A stretch of DNA of 64,000 bases from Copromyces sp. CBS 386.78 (Eukaryota > Ascomycota > Sordariomycetes > Sordariales > Sordariaceae). The notes under the pieces are model-generated. The model did not search any database, was not told the origin of the DNA, and saw only the letters and a program-made list of their open reading frames with translations. The position numbers and the translations under genes are program-made. Numbering within the stretch: the stretch's first letter is position 1; each line of letters begins with the position of its first letter. The stretch covers positions 80,985-144,984 of the forward strand of contig MU839195.1 of NCBI GenBank assembly GCA_030685235.1. Direction: 5' to 3'. Positions 44,880 through 58,967 of this stretch are shown in pieces.

Positions 44880-45660
44880 AGGGCGGTAATCAGAATACAA
44901 TAAGAATTACTACGGGAATTACTAATAACGAAATTAATAGAAGGGTTAAGGGGGCTATTAAAAATAGTAGCAGAACTACTACGAAAGTTATTACTATAAA
45001 AATTATAAATAATAGAATTATTATTACGAAAACTACTATTACGAAAATTATTAATAATAGAATTACTATTATAAAAACTATTACTAATAGGAGAACTATT
45101 ATTATAAAAATTATTATTAGTAAGAGAACTATTACAAAAGCTATTAGTAAGAGAATTACCGGTAATAGAATAAGAAATATTAAAAGGGGTAGAAGTAAAG
45201 CTATTATTAAAATTATTAATAAGAGAATTATTATTAGAATTATTATTAGAATTATTAGTAAGAAAACTATTGGTAATAGAATAAAGGATATTAGAGGGGG
45301 TAGAAGTAGGGCTACCGGAGGGGGTAGAAATAAGGCTACTATTAAAACTACTAGTAAGAGAATTACTATTAAAACTATTATTAAAATTATTAGTAGGAGA
45401 ACTACTATTAAGGCTACTACTAGAATTAATAATAGGAAAATTACTATTAAAGCTACTATTAAAATTATTAATAAAAGAACTACTATTAAAATTATTAATA
45501 AAAGAATTATTATTAATAGAATTAGGGGGCGGAATAAGAATAGAATTATTATTAGAACTATTAGTAGGAGAATTACCGGTAATAGAATAAAAAATAGCGG
45601 AAGGGGTAGAGGTAAAGCCGTTAAAAGAATTACTATTACTATTAATAAAAGAGCTACCGT
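44880..45660. repeat. Low-complexity coding-like tract, Ser/Asn-rich or Tyr/Gln/Asn-rich
   Basis: Degenerate trinucleotide-based repeats. On the minus strand one frame is open for most of the tract and is rich in Asn, Ser and Phe. On the plus strand a frame with regularly spaced TAA/TAG would read as Tyr/Gln/Asn/Glu-rich if those stops were Gln codons before RIP. I cannot decide which strand coded. Confidence 0.5.
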
Positions 45661-46079
45661 TAATTTAAATAATAATAGGCGAAAAATGACCGGAGATAAG
45701 TAGAAGGGAAATTGCCGGAAGCGATAATAATTTAATAATATTATTTTTAAAATTTATATTAATTATAATTATATTCTAAGAGGGGGAGCCTAAAATTTTA
45801 AATATTATAGGGTAAATAATAAGGGTAATTTAATTAAAATTAAAATAATTATATAAATCTATTACCAAATTAACAATTATTCTAAAGTAATTTTTATAAA
45901 CTTCTAATATAAATTGTATATAAAATATAAGTCTTTAAAAATAATAATATATATTATATATTTTATTTTAGCGAAAATACATAAATTAATAAATTCTAAG
46001 TAATTGAATTATAAATTACGTACTACGTAATTAAAAATAAGGAATAAGAGTAGGGAAATTACTACTACCGGTAAAAATA

Positions 46080-46720
46080 GAGTTAGAATTATAAATAATA
46101 ATTATAGGAAGTACGCTAATAGAATTAATAGAGGAAATATTAAAAGGGGGCGAAGTAGTAGGAAGTATATTAGGAGGCGGCAAAGTAATAAGAAGTACGC
46201 TAAGAGGGGGCGAAGTAGTAGGAAATATATTAGGAAGGGGTAAAGTAGTAGGAAGTACGCTAATAGAATTAATAGAAACATTAGGAGGAAGCAAGGTAGT
46301 AGGAAATATACTAATAGAATTAACGGAAACGCTAGGAGGGAACGAGGTAGTAGGAGGTATATTAATAGAATTAACAGAATTAGTAGAAGGTACGCTAATA
46401 GAACTAGTAGAATTAGTAGGAAGTACGCTAATAGAACTAGTAGGAAGTACGCTAATAGAATTAATAGAATTAATAGGAAGTACATTAATAAAATTAGTAG
46501 GAGGTACACTAGTAGAATTAGTAGAATTAATAGAAGAAACGCTAAAAGGGAACGAAATAGTAAGAAGTATATTAATAGAACTAGTAGAATTAATAAAGGA
46601 AATATTAGAAGGGAACGAAATAGTAGGAAGTACGCTAAGAAAATTAGTAAACGAAATATTAGGAGGGGGCGGACCGGTAGGAGGCGGGTAAAGGTTAAAA
46701 ATTAGGGTAGAAACCGAAAT
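46080..46720. repeat. Tandem repeat tract with 27-30 bp units
   Basis: Repeated GGAAGTACGCTAATAGAA and GGGGGCGAAGTAGTAGG units. The plus strand reads without stops as repeats of the type VGSTLIELVEL and GGEVVGSTL. The minus strand gives a Pro/Thr/Ser-rich frame (about 46031-46720). One strand probably coded a repetitive protein. The family is unknown. Confidence 0.6.
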
Positions 46721-48690
46721 AAGATTAGGCTAAACTAAGGTAAAGGAAAATAATAGGTTATAGGAATTATTAGAATTATAAAAGGATAAAAGAAGCGATT
46801 ATAAATTAACCTTTATTAATTTATATTCGTTTATATTATAAGGGTCGCCGATTTTGCGAACGAATATAAATTACGATTTATAAAATTAAGCAATAATATA
46901 ATAGAAGCGGCCGAAATTATACGCGAATTCTAACAAATTAAAAATATAAAGTAAAATTAAAAGAATATCCTATATTTCCTAGGAATAAATTACAAAGGAT
47001 ATTAGTAAAGTAAATTTAAAATATTTATTACAATATAATAAATATATAGAAGTATCTTCAATTAGAAGGAAAAATATAATAAATTAATATAAATAAAAAA
47101 GAAATAATATTAGAGGAAATATATTAAAAACGTATTTATAAAAGTCGATAATATTCGTTATTAAATATTTATTAATTTAATTAATAATTACTATAAAATA
47201 TAAAATATAGCGAACGTATAAAATATAGCGAAAATAAGGGCGGCGAAAACGGGAGGAAGACGAATTATTATAGTAGTAGGGGTAGAAACGACGTAGAAAG
47301 TAGGAAAGAATATAAATAGTAAATATAATATTAGGAAAGAGGAGAATAAAAGAAGAAAGTAAGGAGAAAAAAGAAAAAAAGAAATAAGGTTAATAGAGAA
47401 GAGAAAGAAATAAAAAGAAGGGAAAGGAAGAAGAAGGAAGAAGAAAATAAAGACGAAAATAAAAAAAAGAAAGAGGAAAGAGGGAGGAAGAAAATATATA
47501 AATAAGGAAATAAGAATACGTAAAAGAAATATAAGAATTCTTAGTAGAAATAAGATATATATTAGGAATTAGGGAATTAAAATAGCTAAAATATTACGAA
47601 AGAAAATCGAATAAACTAAAACGAATTATAACTATTTAATATAAAGAAAGTAGAAATTACGGAAATAAATTAAAGTAAATATATAAATATATATAATATA
47701 ATAAATATAAACCCGGAATCGAAGGAAATTATATACCGAATATCCGGAATAAAGATAACGATAGTAAAAATAAATAAATAAAGCGACGGAAAAAGCTGAA
47801 AGTAATTACAATATTAAAAGAGGAAGTTAAATACCAATAACGCTAGGTAAGGATAATAATAGAAGAAAGCTGAGAATAATTATATTTATAATATAAGGAA
47901 AAATATATATATTAAATATAAGAAGTAACGATAACGGTAGAATAAAGGATATAAAATTACGAAATTATATTATAAGAGTATAAAGGGTAAAAATAATAAA
48001 TTCGAAGACTTATTTAATTTTATATTTATATTTATATTATTTCTTACCGACGGAGCCAGGGATAAATTCCTTAATATTATTTATTTTAATAGTTTTAACG
48101 TTAGCTTATTTCTTATTTATAATAATATTTTCGTTAATTTTATAGATTTTAAAAGCGGCTTCGGCTTCGAAAATAGCTTTCTTTTCAGCGAATTAAATAA
48201 GATATTCGGTATAGGAGACGTATTTCTCCTCCTCCTTAAAGGTAGTTTTAGTAGTAATTTTACCTTCGGTAGTAATTTAAAATTAGGAAGAAAAAAAGGA
48301 AGAACGATAAAATTTAAATTATATTTATAAATAGCGAGATAAACGTAAATAATAAAAGGGAATTTACGTAATTAAATAAATTAATTAATTTTAAATTAAA
48401 TAATATAAGAGGATAGATTAATTATAATAATAAAAAAGTAAAAGCGAAAAAAACGAATAGAAATTAATAAAAATAAATATAATAAATTAAATAATAGAAA
48501 GCGTAAGAGAAGAGAGCAACCGTCGGGGTTAGGACGTAAAAAAGGGTAAAAATTATTATATAAATTATAAGAAAGAATTATAATTTAAGAAATAACGTTA
48601 AACAGGAAAGAAGGATAGAATTTGTAAATTCTATTTAAACTGCTTAAATTCGAAAAATGTACTAAAATAAAGAAAAGGATAATATATATC
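46721..48690. repeat. AT-rich RIP-mutated DNA, A-rich plus strand
   Basis: Purine-rich plus strand with Lys/Glu/Arg-rich translations broken by TAA/TAG. No recognised motif, LTR or TIR. Confidence 0.4.
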
Positions 48691-48691
48691 G

Positions 48692-51600
48692 TTAAGTCGG
48701 ATTTAGAATAATATTACCCCGGCTCCGAATACTACTAGCGCCCTAATTATAAATACTACCCTAATTATTATTCCGACTATTATTCCGACTATTATTATAA
48801 CCCTAACTACTATTATAACTCTAACTATTATTATAACCCCGACTACTACTATAATTTCGGTAATTATTACTATAACTAGTAATTACCGCGGCAATTTATT
48901 AAGTACGCTTAGCTTTTATAATTTAACAGATTGCTTATATTTAAATTATAAAAGTATAATCCGCCGGCGTAATAATATTAATATTAGCCTACTTTTTAAA
49001 TTAATTAAGGCGAATATTAAGAGGGAGGTAATAAAGTTAATAACGTACAATATTTATAGTAATTTGGTTGTAATTTTACTAATTATTAGAATAAATATCG
49101 GAGTAAAAGAAAGAAATATTAAATATAAGGCCGCTAAAAGCCCGAACGTAAAATACGGCGATATAAGTAAAATTAAATTTAAAATTAGAGCCTTTAATAT
49201 TTAATACCGCCCGGTTAATTATAAAACCCTAAGCCTTATAAATTATAAAAATATATATTATATATAAAAGAAATTGGATATAGTATTTAAATAGATTAAG
49301 GGAAATAATATTACCCTAAATATAAAAGATTGGGACGACGTTAATAAATTTAAATTAATCCGGAAAGTATAGAGGGTTAGAATAATAGTCTATACGAATT
49401 AAAATTATAGAAAGCGGATTATTTAAATAATTTTAACCTTTTATAAAAATAAAATCGATAATAGTACTAATACTACTATTAATTAAATCCTTCTCTATTT
49501 ATAGATTACGAATAACGGTTATATATATATTAATAACGAAAGTAAATTCGTTTTTAAAATTCCCGGCTTTATTAATATTAATAGAGATAATTAAGGCGGG
49601 ATAATTATAAGCCTAGATACGAATAACGGGTACGTATAATTATATTATATAATTAAAATTATAAAGGTCAATTTTAACGTTTTTAAAGAATATATAAAGA
49701 ACGTCCTTAAAAAATATAATTTTAATTAATAAAAGGAGGGATTATATTCAAATTGCGAATAGGGTTTAATATTCGTGTATAAGGGTATTATTATAAAGAC
49801 CGTTTAAAACTTCTCTAAAACCTTCTTATTTAAAATTAACTTAATATTATTAAATAGTTAATTCGATAGAATATTTAAACGGGTAGTAAGCGGTAGTACG
49901 GCTGTAATTAGGTATAATTAGGAGGGGTTAATTACTATATAGTAGGGTACTATTAATAGGGGGGAATTAATAGAAATCGTCTATAAGAATAATATTTATA
50001 CCGCTAAAAAGTTTATTAGTATATTTAAGAAAGACTATATATAGCCGCTATTCGATATAGAATAAACGAGTAAAGGAAATTATAGATTTCTCATTAATAA
50101 TAATATACTTATATTATTTAAGCGTACTTTAAAAATATTAAATATCGCTAATATAAATAGCAAATTCCTTAAAAACGGCCGAAAACGAAAAAGGAAGGCG
50201 GAATAATATATAGAACGTAGAGCCGTTAATATTATTAATAGCGACTCTAATAAATATACCCCGGGTAATCGGAAACGGCCTTCTAATTTAAAAAACTATA
50301 AAATTAAAACGCTAATTAAAAATATAAATAAAGTAGGATTTTCCAATACTACTTTTACTATTAACTTAAAGATATAAAGGTTTAATTTTAAATAAAAGTC
50401 TTAATTATTTATAATATAAAACCTTTTAGAAATATTCTATATATAAATTAAAAACGGCGTACTATTTAAAATTTAAATTAATAATAATATTTTAATAAAT
50501 ATCGATAATAGTTTTAAAGGGAGCGTCCTCTTATTATACTTTAAATATAAACTAATATTTATTATAATTAATAAAAAAATATTAGAAATTATAATAATTA
50601 TTCTAATTGTAAATAAAATTTATTTTACAATTATTAAGATTAAGTAATTAAATAATATTAATACACTCGTCGGGATATTAAGCGGCAAATTCTTACTATT
50701 CTTCTTAAATAAAATCGTTTTAATCTTTAAAAAGAATTTCGTATTTAGGCTCGGGGTTAGGAGGGGCTTTATCGCTATAGTAATCGTAGAAATAAACGCG
50801 GTCTCTAATATAATATTAAATATAATATTAATCCGCAATTTAATAAATATAGAATAATTAACTATTAATAATTAAAAGATTAAAGGGATTTGTATAGGAA
50901 TAGTTAAATATAAATTTAACCCAATACTAATTTTCGTATTAGAATTCGTAAGTAAAATCGTATTTATAAATAAGAAAGTAATTAAAAATTCGGAATTTAA
51001 AACGAATAAGGCAGCACTAACGACTATTTTCGAATTCGTATATTATAAGGATTTCAAAATAATTTATATTAGTAAAATAATTAATACTTAAACGTTATAA
51101 GCGTTATAAATATTTATAATAAAGAGGATTAGCCTAAACCTCCTAATTTTCGGCTATAATAATAATACCCGCTAATTATTCTATTAAAGGACAATAATTA
51201 ACGTTAATAATAACCCGAATACTATTATAAAGGGGAAGACTAAGTAAAATCGTATAAACTTTTTAAATAAATTAGTTTCGTTCCGTAAAGAATTTATTTA
51301 TAAATTTAGCAACGAATAATATAATAGAATTAATACGAATAATATTAAGAAGAATTTAAGTAATAATATCCTAAAAAGTTTAATTCTATCGCTCATTCTT
51401 AGAATAATATTTGGTAATATAATATAAAACGGTATATATACTAATATATAGTATAATATTAATATTAACTATCCAACCTAAAATTAATATTATATTATAT
51501 TAATTTAGCTAAGTATTATTCTAAACACCGTTAAATATCTAATATATAAAATCAAAATTGCGCGTAAAGATAGGTTCGTTATAAAAAGGCCGCGGAAAAT

Positions 51601-52980
51601 AAAATCAATAAATAATCTACTAATTAAAAAGAGCCGGAACAGAGCCGGCGGATTAAATATTAATTATAAAGGGCGGTTTTAAATTAAATAAAATAAGTAA
51701 TTAACTTATAGTATTATTAGGAACCGGAATAGAAAATTAAGCGATAAGTTAAATGGGAGGTCGATAAATAACCCTTTAATAATAAATAAGATTAATATAA
51801 TACGTATAACGCTATACCCGATTAATAATACGCGAAAAAGTATTAAAAATAGGCGGGACCTAATTAAATTACAGATTATCACTAAATACCGAATATAGAA
51901 CATTCGTATTATACTAATCCCAAGCCTTATTAAATTCCGAATTAAAAATTATAATATAATAGCCCTACAAACGAATAAATTCCTACCGGTCTTCTTTAAA
52001 TTCGAGGTTAGGGGTCTAGAGCCTATTAATTTAGTAAATACTATATTTATAGTTAATATTACAATATTAGAATTTAAAGCGGTTTTAATAGTTTATAATA
52101 TTGAACTTAAGAATAAAAACGTATTTCTAAAATAAGGCGAACCTGTTAATAAAGTAGTAAATAATAATATAAAGATTAAATATAATATTTTAACGAAATA
52201 TACGAATATAAGCGTTATTATTAAAAAACGAAAGTTACTTATTATAATTAAATATAAGGCGAGCAAAATTATCTTAATAATTATTAGCAATACTAAATAT
52301 TATAAAAAGGGTAGGCATTTCGAAAATTCGAATATAAATATTAAACTTATAGCTACGTTAAATTTAAAACGTACGAATATTAAATAAGTCTTTTATAAAT
52401 TTAATAATAGAATTAATTAAACCGAAAGCGCAAAGGGAATTTTACTATAAAAATTCGACTAAATTCTCAAAAATTCCTAAATTTTAAAAATTAATACTAT
52501 CCTTATAAGACTCTTAATACCTAATATAGTAAGCACCCCTTTAATAAATCTTACAACGTATTAAAATATTAAAGGTAATAAAAATAAACCGGAGATATTA
52601 AATAAAATAATTATCCTTCTAATATAAAATATATTTAAAATACCGGGCGAAATTAATACTTCGTTTACAGGGCGCTACCTAATTAACCGCTTTATACGGA
52701 TATAAATTAGGAAAAGCCTATAAAAGGAAAGGTTATCCTTTATTAAATTCATTAATAAAAATATAATATAATTCGGGAAGATTTAAATACTATATATAAA
52801 GAAATAGAATAAATAGGAGAAATACTATTTAAAATAAGGTATACCGGAAAGGAATAAGAGCCGAAGGGCCGCTGGACGTAAGAGGATTTAGTAAATTAGA
52901 AGGGGAGTAATAAAAATCTAAAGAATAAGAAGAAGAATAAAACTCCGAAAGATCAATATTAATAATATTAAATAATATTA
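48692..52980 (+). pseudogene. Very long RIP-broken frame of about 1,400 codons, unknown family
   Basis: One plus-strand frame continues without a shift for about 4.2 kb. I checked that positions 48722, 48881, 49691, 50663 and 51962 share the same phase. The stops I saw are TAA/TAG only. It begins with a Thr/Pro/Ile-rich repeat part (about 48720-48880), then reads as a Lys/Ile/Asn-rich, probably once Asp/Glu/Val-rich protein. Blocks such as NTTINQILLYLQITNNGYIY, PGFININRDNQGGIIISLDT and KFEVRGLEPINLVNT recur in no family I know. The end near 52800-52980 is basic. No RT, integrase, recombinase, helicase or kinase motif is visible. An internal gene of an uncharacterised mobile element, or a duplicated host gene caught by RIP, are both possible. 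Confidence 0.5.
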
Positions 52981-55900
52981 TAGGAATAATAGAAGGGTTT
53001 TCAAATATATTGGAAAGGACGATAATAATATAAGAAATAATAGGCTAAAACGGAATATCGGCCTAAGAAAATTAATTTAAAAGCTAATTACAAAATTAGT
53101 CGAAAAGCGCCTAATCGGTAATAAAGTTAAAAACAGTATAACTATTAATATTCTTAATTTCAATATTATTAAATTAATTATTAAATTCGTTATTTATATT
53201 ATTAGTATTAGTACCGACCGGAACCGCTTCGATATTCTATATATAAAAATATTTATAAATATTATTACCCTCGGACAATTAATTAAAATAATCTTTATTA
53301 ATAATAATATTTTAATAACTAGGATAATAGAAGTACAAATATTATAATTAAATATAAATTTTACTCTAATAGATTTAAAAATAACAATGGAATTAATTAA
53401 TAATATAAATAATTAATAATATAAATATCTTCTTCGGTATTAATAAGTCGAAGAACAATAATCTCCAAATTATAAAGTAGGAAAGGAAATTAAGAATATA
53501 CTAATCCAATATTTTATAAAAAGTTAATAATATAATTATAAAAATAATATTAAATACTCTAATAAATCCAAATATAAATAATATAATAAATATAGGCAAT
53601 AAATATTTCTTTAACCTCTATTAATTTTAAGAAATATTCTAGAATTATACCGAAATTAAAGGTATTTTTACAATTAAAAAAAAAGGCTGCCTAAAAAGCC
53701 GGTTAATGTCCTTAATTTAATAAGAAGAATATACGCTATTATTATCCAAATATTTACCGAATTAAAATTTTTAATAATATAAATATTCCGATTTAATATT
53801 GGCTATTAAAGACTTTTAGAATATATATATAGTAAGAAAGTCTAATTATATTAATATTAGATTAGGAAAATCTTAAGGACCGTTATAAATAAGGTCCGGG
53901 GTAAATAGTTTATAATTAGCATTAATATTACTTAGAAAAAAAGAAGGATTTTATTCAGTAGGGAGAAGAAGAAGTAAAATATTAGACGGAGCCGTTCCCG
54001 AAATAAATAATATAAAATAAGTAAAATTATTAATAAATAAAAGATTTATAATAAAATTAAAAAACGAATTTAAATATTTATTAAGGTCGGATAAAATAAT
54101 ATAATTAAAATAATAATTTAATTCAATACTAATTTCAATATAAAACTCTTCGATAGGGAACGACCGGTAATAATATATATATAACTGACTAAATAATAAA
54201 AACGGGTTAATATAGAAGTTATAAAATCTATTAATAGGATTTTAATAAGAGCGGCTACGTATATTTATATAAAAATAATAGACGAAATATAAATTTTAAT
54301 TATTTAGTAGCACATTAAGATCGCTAAAATTATTATCGCTATTATTATTATTTAAATTATTATTATTATCCGGGTCGCTAAAAATATTAATAATACGAAG
54401 GAGTTGACCTTAATTTAGGTATATATTATAATAGCTTTATTAAAGAAAATTAAAAGAAGGAATAGGAAATATATCTATAATATTACGCCTTTAAATATAA
54501 TATTAATAGTAGATTCTAATCTACTCTTTATAAACTTAAATTATAATAATAGTATTTTAAGAATTTTAATTACGTCGAAGAAAGCAAATTATTAAACGAA
54601 ATACGAATTAAAATAATATAAATCGGAAAGTAAATAGTAAAGAGCGAGCAAGTAATATTTAGGCTAAAAGAAAACGAATAAATACCGAAATTAATTAATA
54701 TAATAATTAAAAAAGATAAATTAGTATAAGGGAAAAATCCGTAAAAGTTCGAAATTTAGTAAGAATAGTAAGAGAGATTATTAGGCGACCCGAAGATAAA
54801 AGTGAATTTTCTAAATAAATAAAATATTTAATATAATTAATAAAGGGTTACGAAAGATAAATAATAAGTTAAAGAAAATAGACGAATAGTAATTAAATAT
54901 AATTAAAAAATAAATTTTAATAGTCCGGAATAACGGGCAGAAAATATATAATAAATTATTAATTATAAGAAGGTATTTAGTATTAAAAATACGGATTTTA
55001 ATATTAATTATAATTTATCGCTAGTTAATAAATATAATTAAGTAATAATATTAATAAAAAATAGGACTAAATTAAAAGATTATATAAATATACTAATTAA
55101 ATAAAACCCGGAAAATAATTATAGCCTTAAATAGAACCCGGCGGATAACTTTAGACCTAAGTAAAATTAGGGATAGTACTATATTATTATAAAATTATAG
55201 CTATTAAATCGGATTCGGATTAGTAGGTAGGAAAGGGACTAGTAATAGGCGGCGTAAAATCGGAAATAGTAGGTCGAATACCGCGCTTAGGAGAAAATAG
55301 GTTAAACCGGCCGAATAAAGTTAAAATACTAGTATTAGAATAATCGTTTTCGGAAAAAGAAAATTCGGCCCGGCTAAGAGTACGTTTATTAGCACTTTTA
55401 AAAATAGAAGAGATTATACGAATAATATTTTAAATTATAATTTGGAAATTATAACGGGAAATAATAACTTATATTATTATAAGTAAGCGGATTAAAATTA
55501 AAAAATAAAGAATATAATTAATATATACTTTTAGAACGCTTATTCCAATACTAATCGTAATTTTATATCTATTTAAAAGGAAAACTCTTATAAATAAATA
55601 ATATTAATAATAATTCTATATTATAAGAATAATATTTTTTAGTAAACTATTAGCCGGATATAAGAGGAGGTTGAAATTATTAATATAGTAGTAGAGGAGG
55701 ATTAAAATCCAGATCCCCTAAAGGAATACTACTATTAAAAGTGGAAATTATAATATTTATAATTAATATTATTTTAAATATTGAATATTACAATAAATAA
55801 TTAAGTAAGGTTTAATATTATAAATAGTAAAATATATCGAATACGAAGTTTAAAAAGGGGGGATTTAAACTTTTAAAATTTATATAAAACGCTAATAGTA

Positions 55901-57952
55901 CGGAGAATAAATAGTAATTATTAAAAGTCGCGGGATAATATATATTATAAATATATAACGGCGAAAGGGAAGTAAAGGGATTATAATAAAATATAAATAT
56001 AGTAGATAATTAATAGTGAAAAAATATAAAGTATAATTACGAACCGAAGTATTATTATATATATATAATATAATACTAAGTTTAATCTATAGGAATATTT
56101 AAGATATATATAATAATAATTACCTTTATTAAATGTAGAATATTATTATAATATAGTATTAACGTTTAATAGGTAGAATAATAGGTAAGGGGATATAATA
56201 TTAGTAAAGATTAAGTAATAACCGGAATTTAGAACTTTACTAGGCTAATATAGATTTAATAATAATAATAAATTAATCGGAAGCCGGTATTAAAGAATTT
56301 AAAAGAATATACTAGCCCGGATTAATAGGGCAAAAATTTAGTAAACTAATTAACTAATTAAAAGCGAATATTATAATTATTTAAATTAATATTACGACCC
56401 TACCTAAAAATAGTAGTAATTACCCTACCGGCGTATTACTTATAAATAAAATTAAGTAAGCTTTTTTAAACTTTTTCGGCCTCTTTTCCCTTTCCTCTTT
56501 TTTTTTTTTCTTTAAGTATTAATATTACTAACTTTCGTATTAATTATTTCGCGCTATTCGGCCCCTATTTCTTTTTTTTATTCTATTTACCCTTTAGCCT
56601 TTATATTAATTCGGCTACCCGCCCGCCTCCTATTTCTTTCTTTTTTTTTTTAATTAGTATTTAAAAAATGATAAATAACCGACTATTATTCAAATTATTA
56701 AATATTAATTATAATTAAATTAATAATAAAATTAAAATAAAATTACTTTCTATACCCTATTATAGCCGCCCGCCCGGCCTATAAATAATTGAATAATATT
56801 AAGTAAAGGAAAACCGTTATTACGCTTTATATAACATTATAATTAATTAATACCGCCGCCGCTAATTCTTTTAAAAATTGAATAATATTATTATTATTTT
56901 AGTTATAGCAGCCGTAAATATTATTTATATTTAGTAATTATTTTACGTATATATTAATAGAATTATTTAAATAGAATTGTATATTAATTCGTACCCCTCC
57001 TATCGCCGCTAATAGTAATTTCGTCGCCCCTATAAATATTATTATTTCTTAATTAATATTAATATATATTTATATATATTTAATAAAGTTTATATATATA
57101 ATAGGATTCTAATGTAAATATATACGTAAATTGCGCAAAAATAGGCCGGAACTACAATAAGCTGGCCGCTAGAGCTTATACTAATTATTAAACCAGTAAA
57201 ATCGGTTGCCGCCGAACTCCGAACTTTTTATTATACGTAGCGCGAATTTAGGCCGCTCTTATTAACCCTAATAAAAAGTAGCGTATAATTTAATTAGCTA
57301 CTTACCGGGCGGCGGAAAATTTACCTTTAGCAAGTAATTTTTTAATACTTATTTAATAAATAATATTAATATTGATAGAAGATAATAATATATAAAATTA
57401 ATTCGGAAATAATAATAATTTAATATTCTTTATTAATACCGGTATTTTAAAGGAGTATTAGTAGTTCCGGGCTTTAACGTAGGATATCTAGGAAATTATA
57501 AAGTATTTACATATATATAAGGCCGAAGACGAAGCTTTAGAATTTTAAATTAAGCTCCGGCCTAAATATATATTAATTATTTAATAATTTTTTTTTCCTA
57601 ACTATATATAATAATAATATAATAATATAATTATTATAAATATATTGAAGATAATATAGTAACGATATAAATATATTTATATTCTCTTCGTTACTTTAAA
57701 ATTAATTGATTAAATTATTACCGTTCTTCCGAAATACAATTTTATTTAATAAATAATACTAATAAAAAATAAATATATAAATAGGTTTTATAAAAACGAA
57801 CGAATAATAACGCAAATAATTAATAAATTAAATTAAAGAAAGTACAAAATATACAGGTAAGAATATTAATATATATTAAAGAATTAATTTATTTAAATTA
57901 AATATATACCGTCTATATATTTTCAATAAGCTTAACAACTACTAATTAAATT
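52981..57952. repeat. AT-rich RIP-mutated DNA, unassigned
   Basis: No complete frame, LTR pair or TIR recognised. A minus-strand frame at about 55100-55450 stays open and includes a Ser/Pro/Arg-rich stretch (ANKRTLSRAEFSFSENDYSN, FGRFNLFSPKRGIRPTISDF), probably part of another decayed protein. Pyrimidine-rich plus-strand runs occur at 56460-56660. Confidence 0.4.
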
Positions 57953-58701
57953 CAGAAAGTCTAACCGTACGGTTACGAATGTCTATCCGTACGGTAATCC
58001 ACTTTTTCCCTCACACATATCCCTAACCCTCGCGCGCCCATAGATGTCATATGTATTCTTTCGAAAATTTCACCTAGAAATCTAAGCATTACCATTCTTT
58101 CATGCGTAACATCAGACTGTAGTACCCAAACTAAATACGCACCCCCATATCGCACTTTATAGGGTATTTTATAATGTACTTTATAAGGTACTTAATAGTA
58201 CGGTCGTATATCATATAATTATACATCGTTCGTTGTTCAATTGAGCGATTAATTAAGCGATTATTACGGGTATTATAGCTATTAATAATTTTTACGGCTG
58301 TTAGCGATTGGCTATTAGCGATTATTATAGTTATTAGTAATTATTATAATTATTACGGCTATTACAGCTATTATAGCTATTACAGCTATTATAATTATTA
58401 TAGCTATTATAGCTATTACGGTTATTATAACTATTAACAATTATTATAATTATTAGTAATTATTATAGCTATTAGTAATTAATTATTAATAATTATTATA
58501 ACTATTAACGATTATTACGGCGATATGTATGCTGTATAGGGTTAGAATGTGTAATAGGCTATAATTTAGGGGCTTGGCGGTCGCGGTACGAGCGAGATTA
58601 GTATTAACGGGGAGGGGACGGCAGGGTTAGGGATATATATAGGAGAAAAAAGTGGATTACTATACGGATAGACATTTGTGACTATACGGTTAGACTTTCT
58701 T
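57953..58701. mobile_element. TIR element D, RIP-mutated relative of element C
   Basis: Both ends match element C (the AAGTCTAACCGTACGGT block on the left, its complement on the right), as do the subterminal CCCTCACACATATCCCTAAC words. The interior minisatellite (about 58266-58520) is the 9-bp repeat of C with most CpA/TpG turned to TpA. No matching 8-bp target duplication was found, so one flank may have been rearranged. It adjoins an LTR fragment. Confidence 0.8.
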
Positions 58702-58967
58702 ATAATTATTAGAATTAGGGATTAGGCTATAGTTCCGAATATAGTATAAGGCTATTATGGCCTTTATAGAAGGCTACGATAGTTTTATTATTGCTATTGT
58801 TATAAAGGTCGTACTAGCTTTATAGTACTTATAAAATTATTGTAGAGCTAATTTCCCCAATTAGTTTCTATAAAGACCAATCTAGGATTGCACCCTTGAA
58901 CCTTTCCTCTTACTCCTTCGTGCAATTACGTATATTCTTACCTACCTTATGCCTTTGCACCGTGATA
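58702..58967 (+). repeat. LTR fragment of the Gypsy-1 family
   Basis: Aligns with the last 266 bp or so of the Gypsy-1 LTR (AGGGATTAGGCTAT to CACCGTGATA). The first 40 bp or so are missing at the junction with element D, and the bases after GTGATA do not match Gypsy-1 internal sequence. It is therefore a truncated solo LTR or a 3' LTR remnant. Confidence 0.8.

Noticed and set aside
57973..58155. 60-codon minus-strand frame
   Set aside because: It lies within the TIR and subterminal region of element D.
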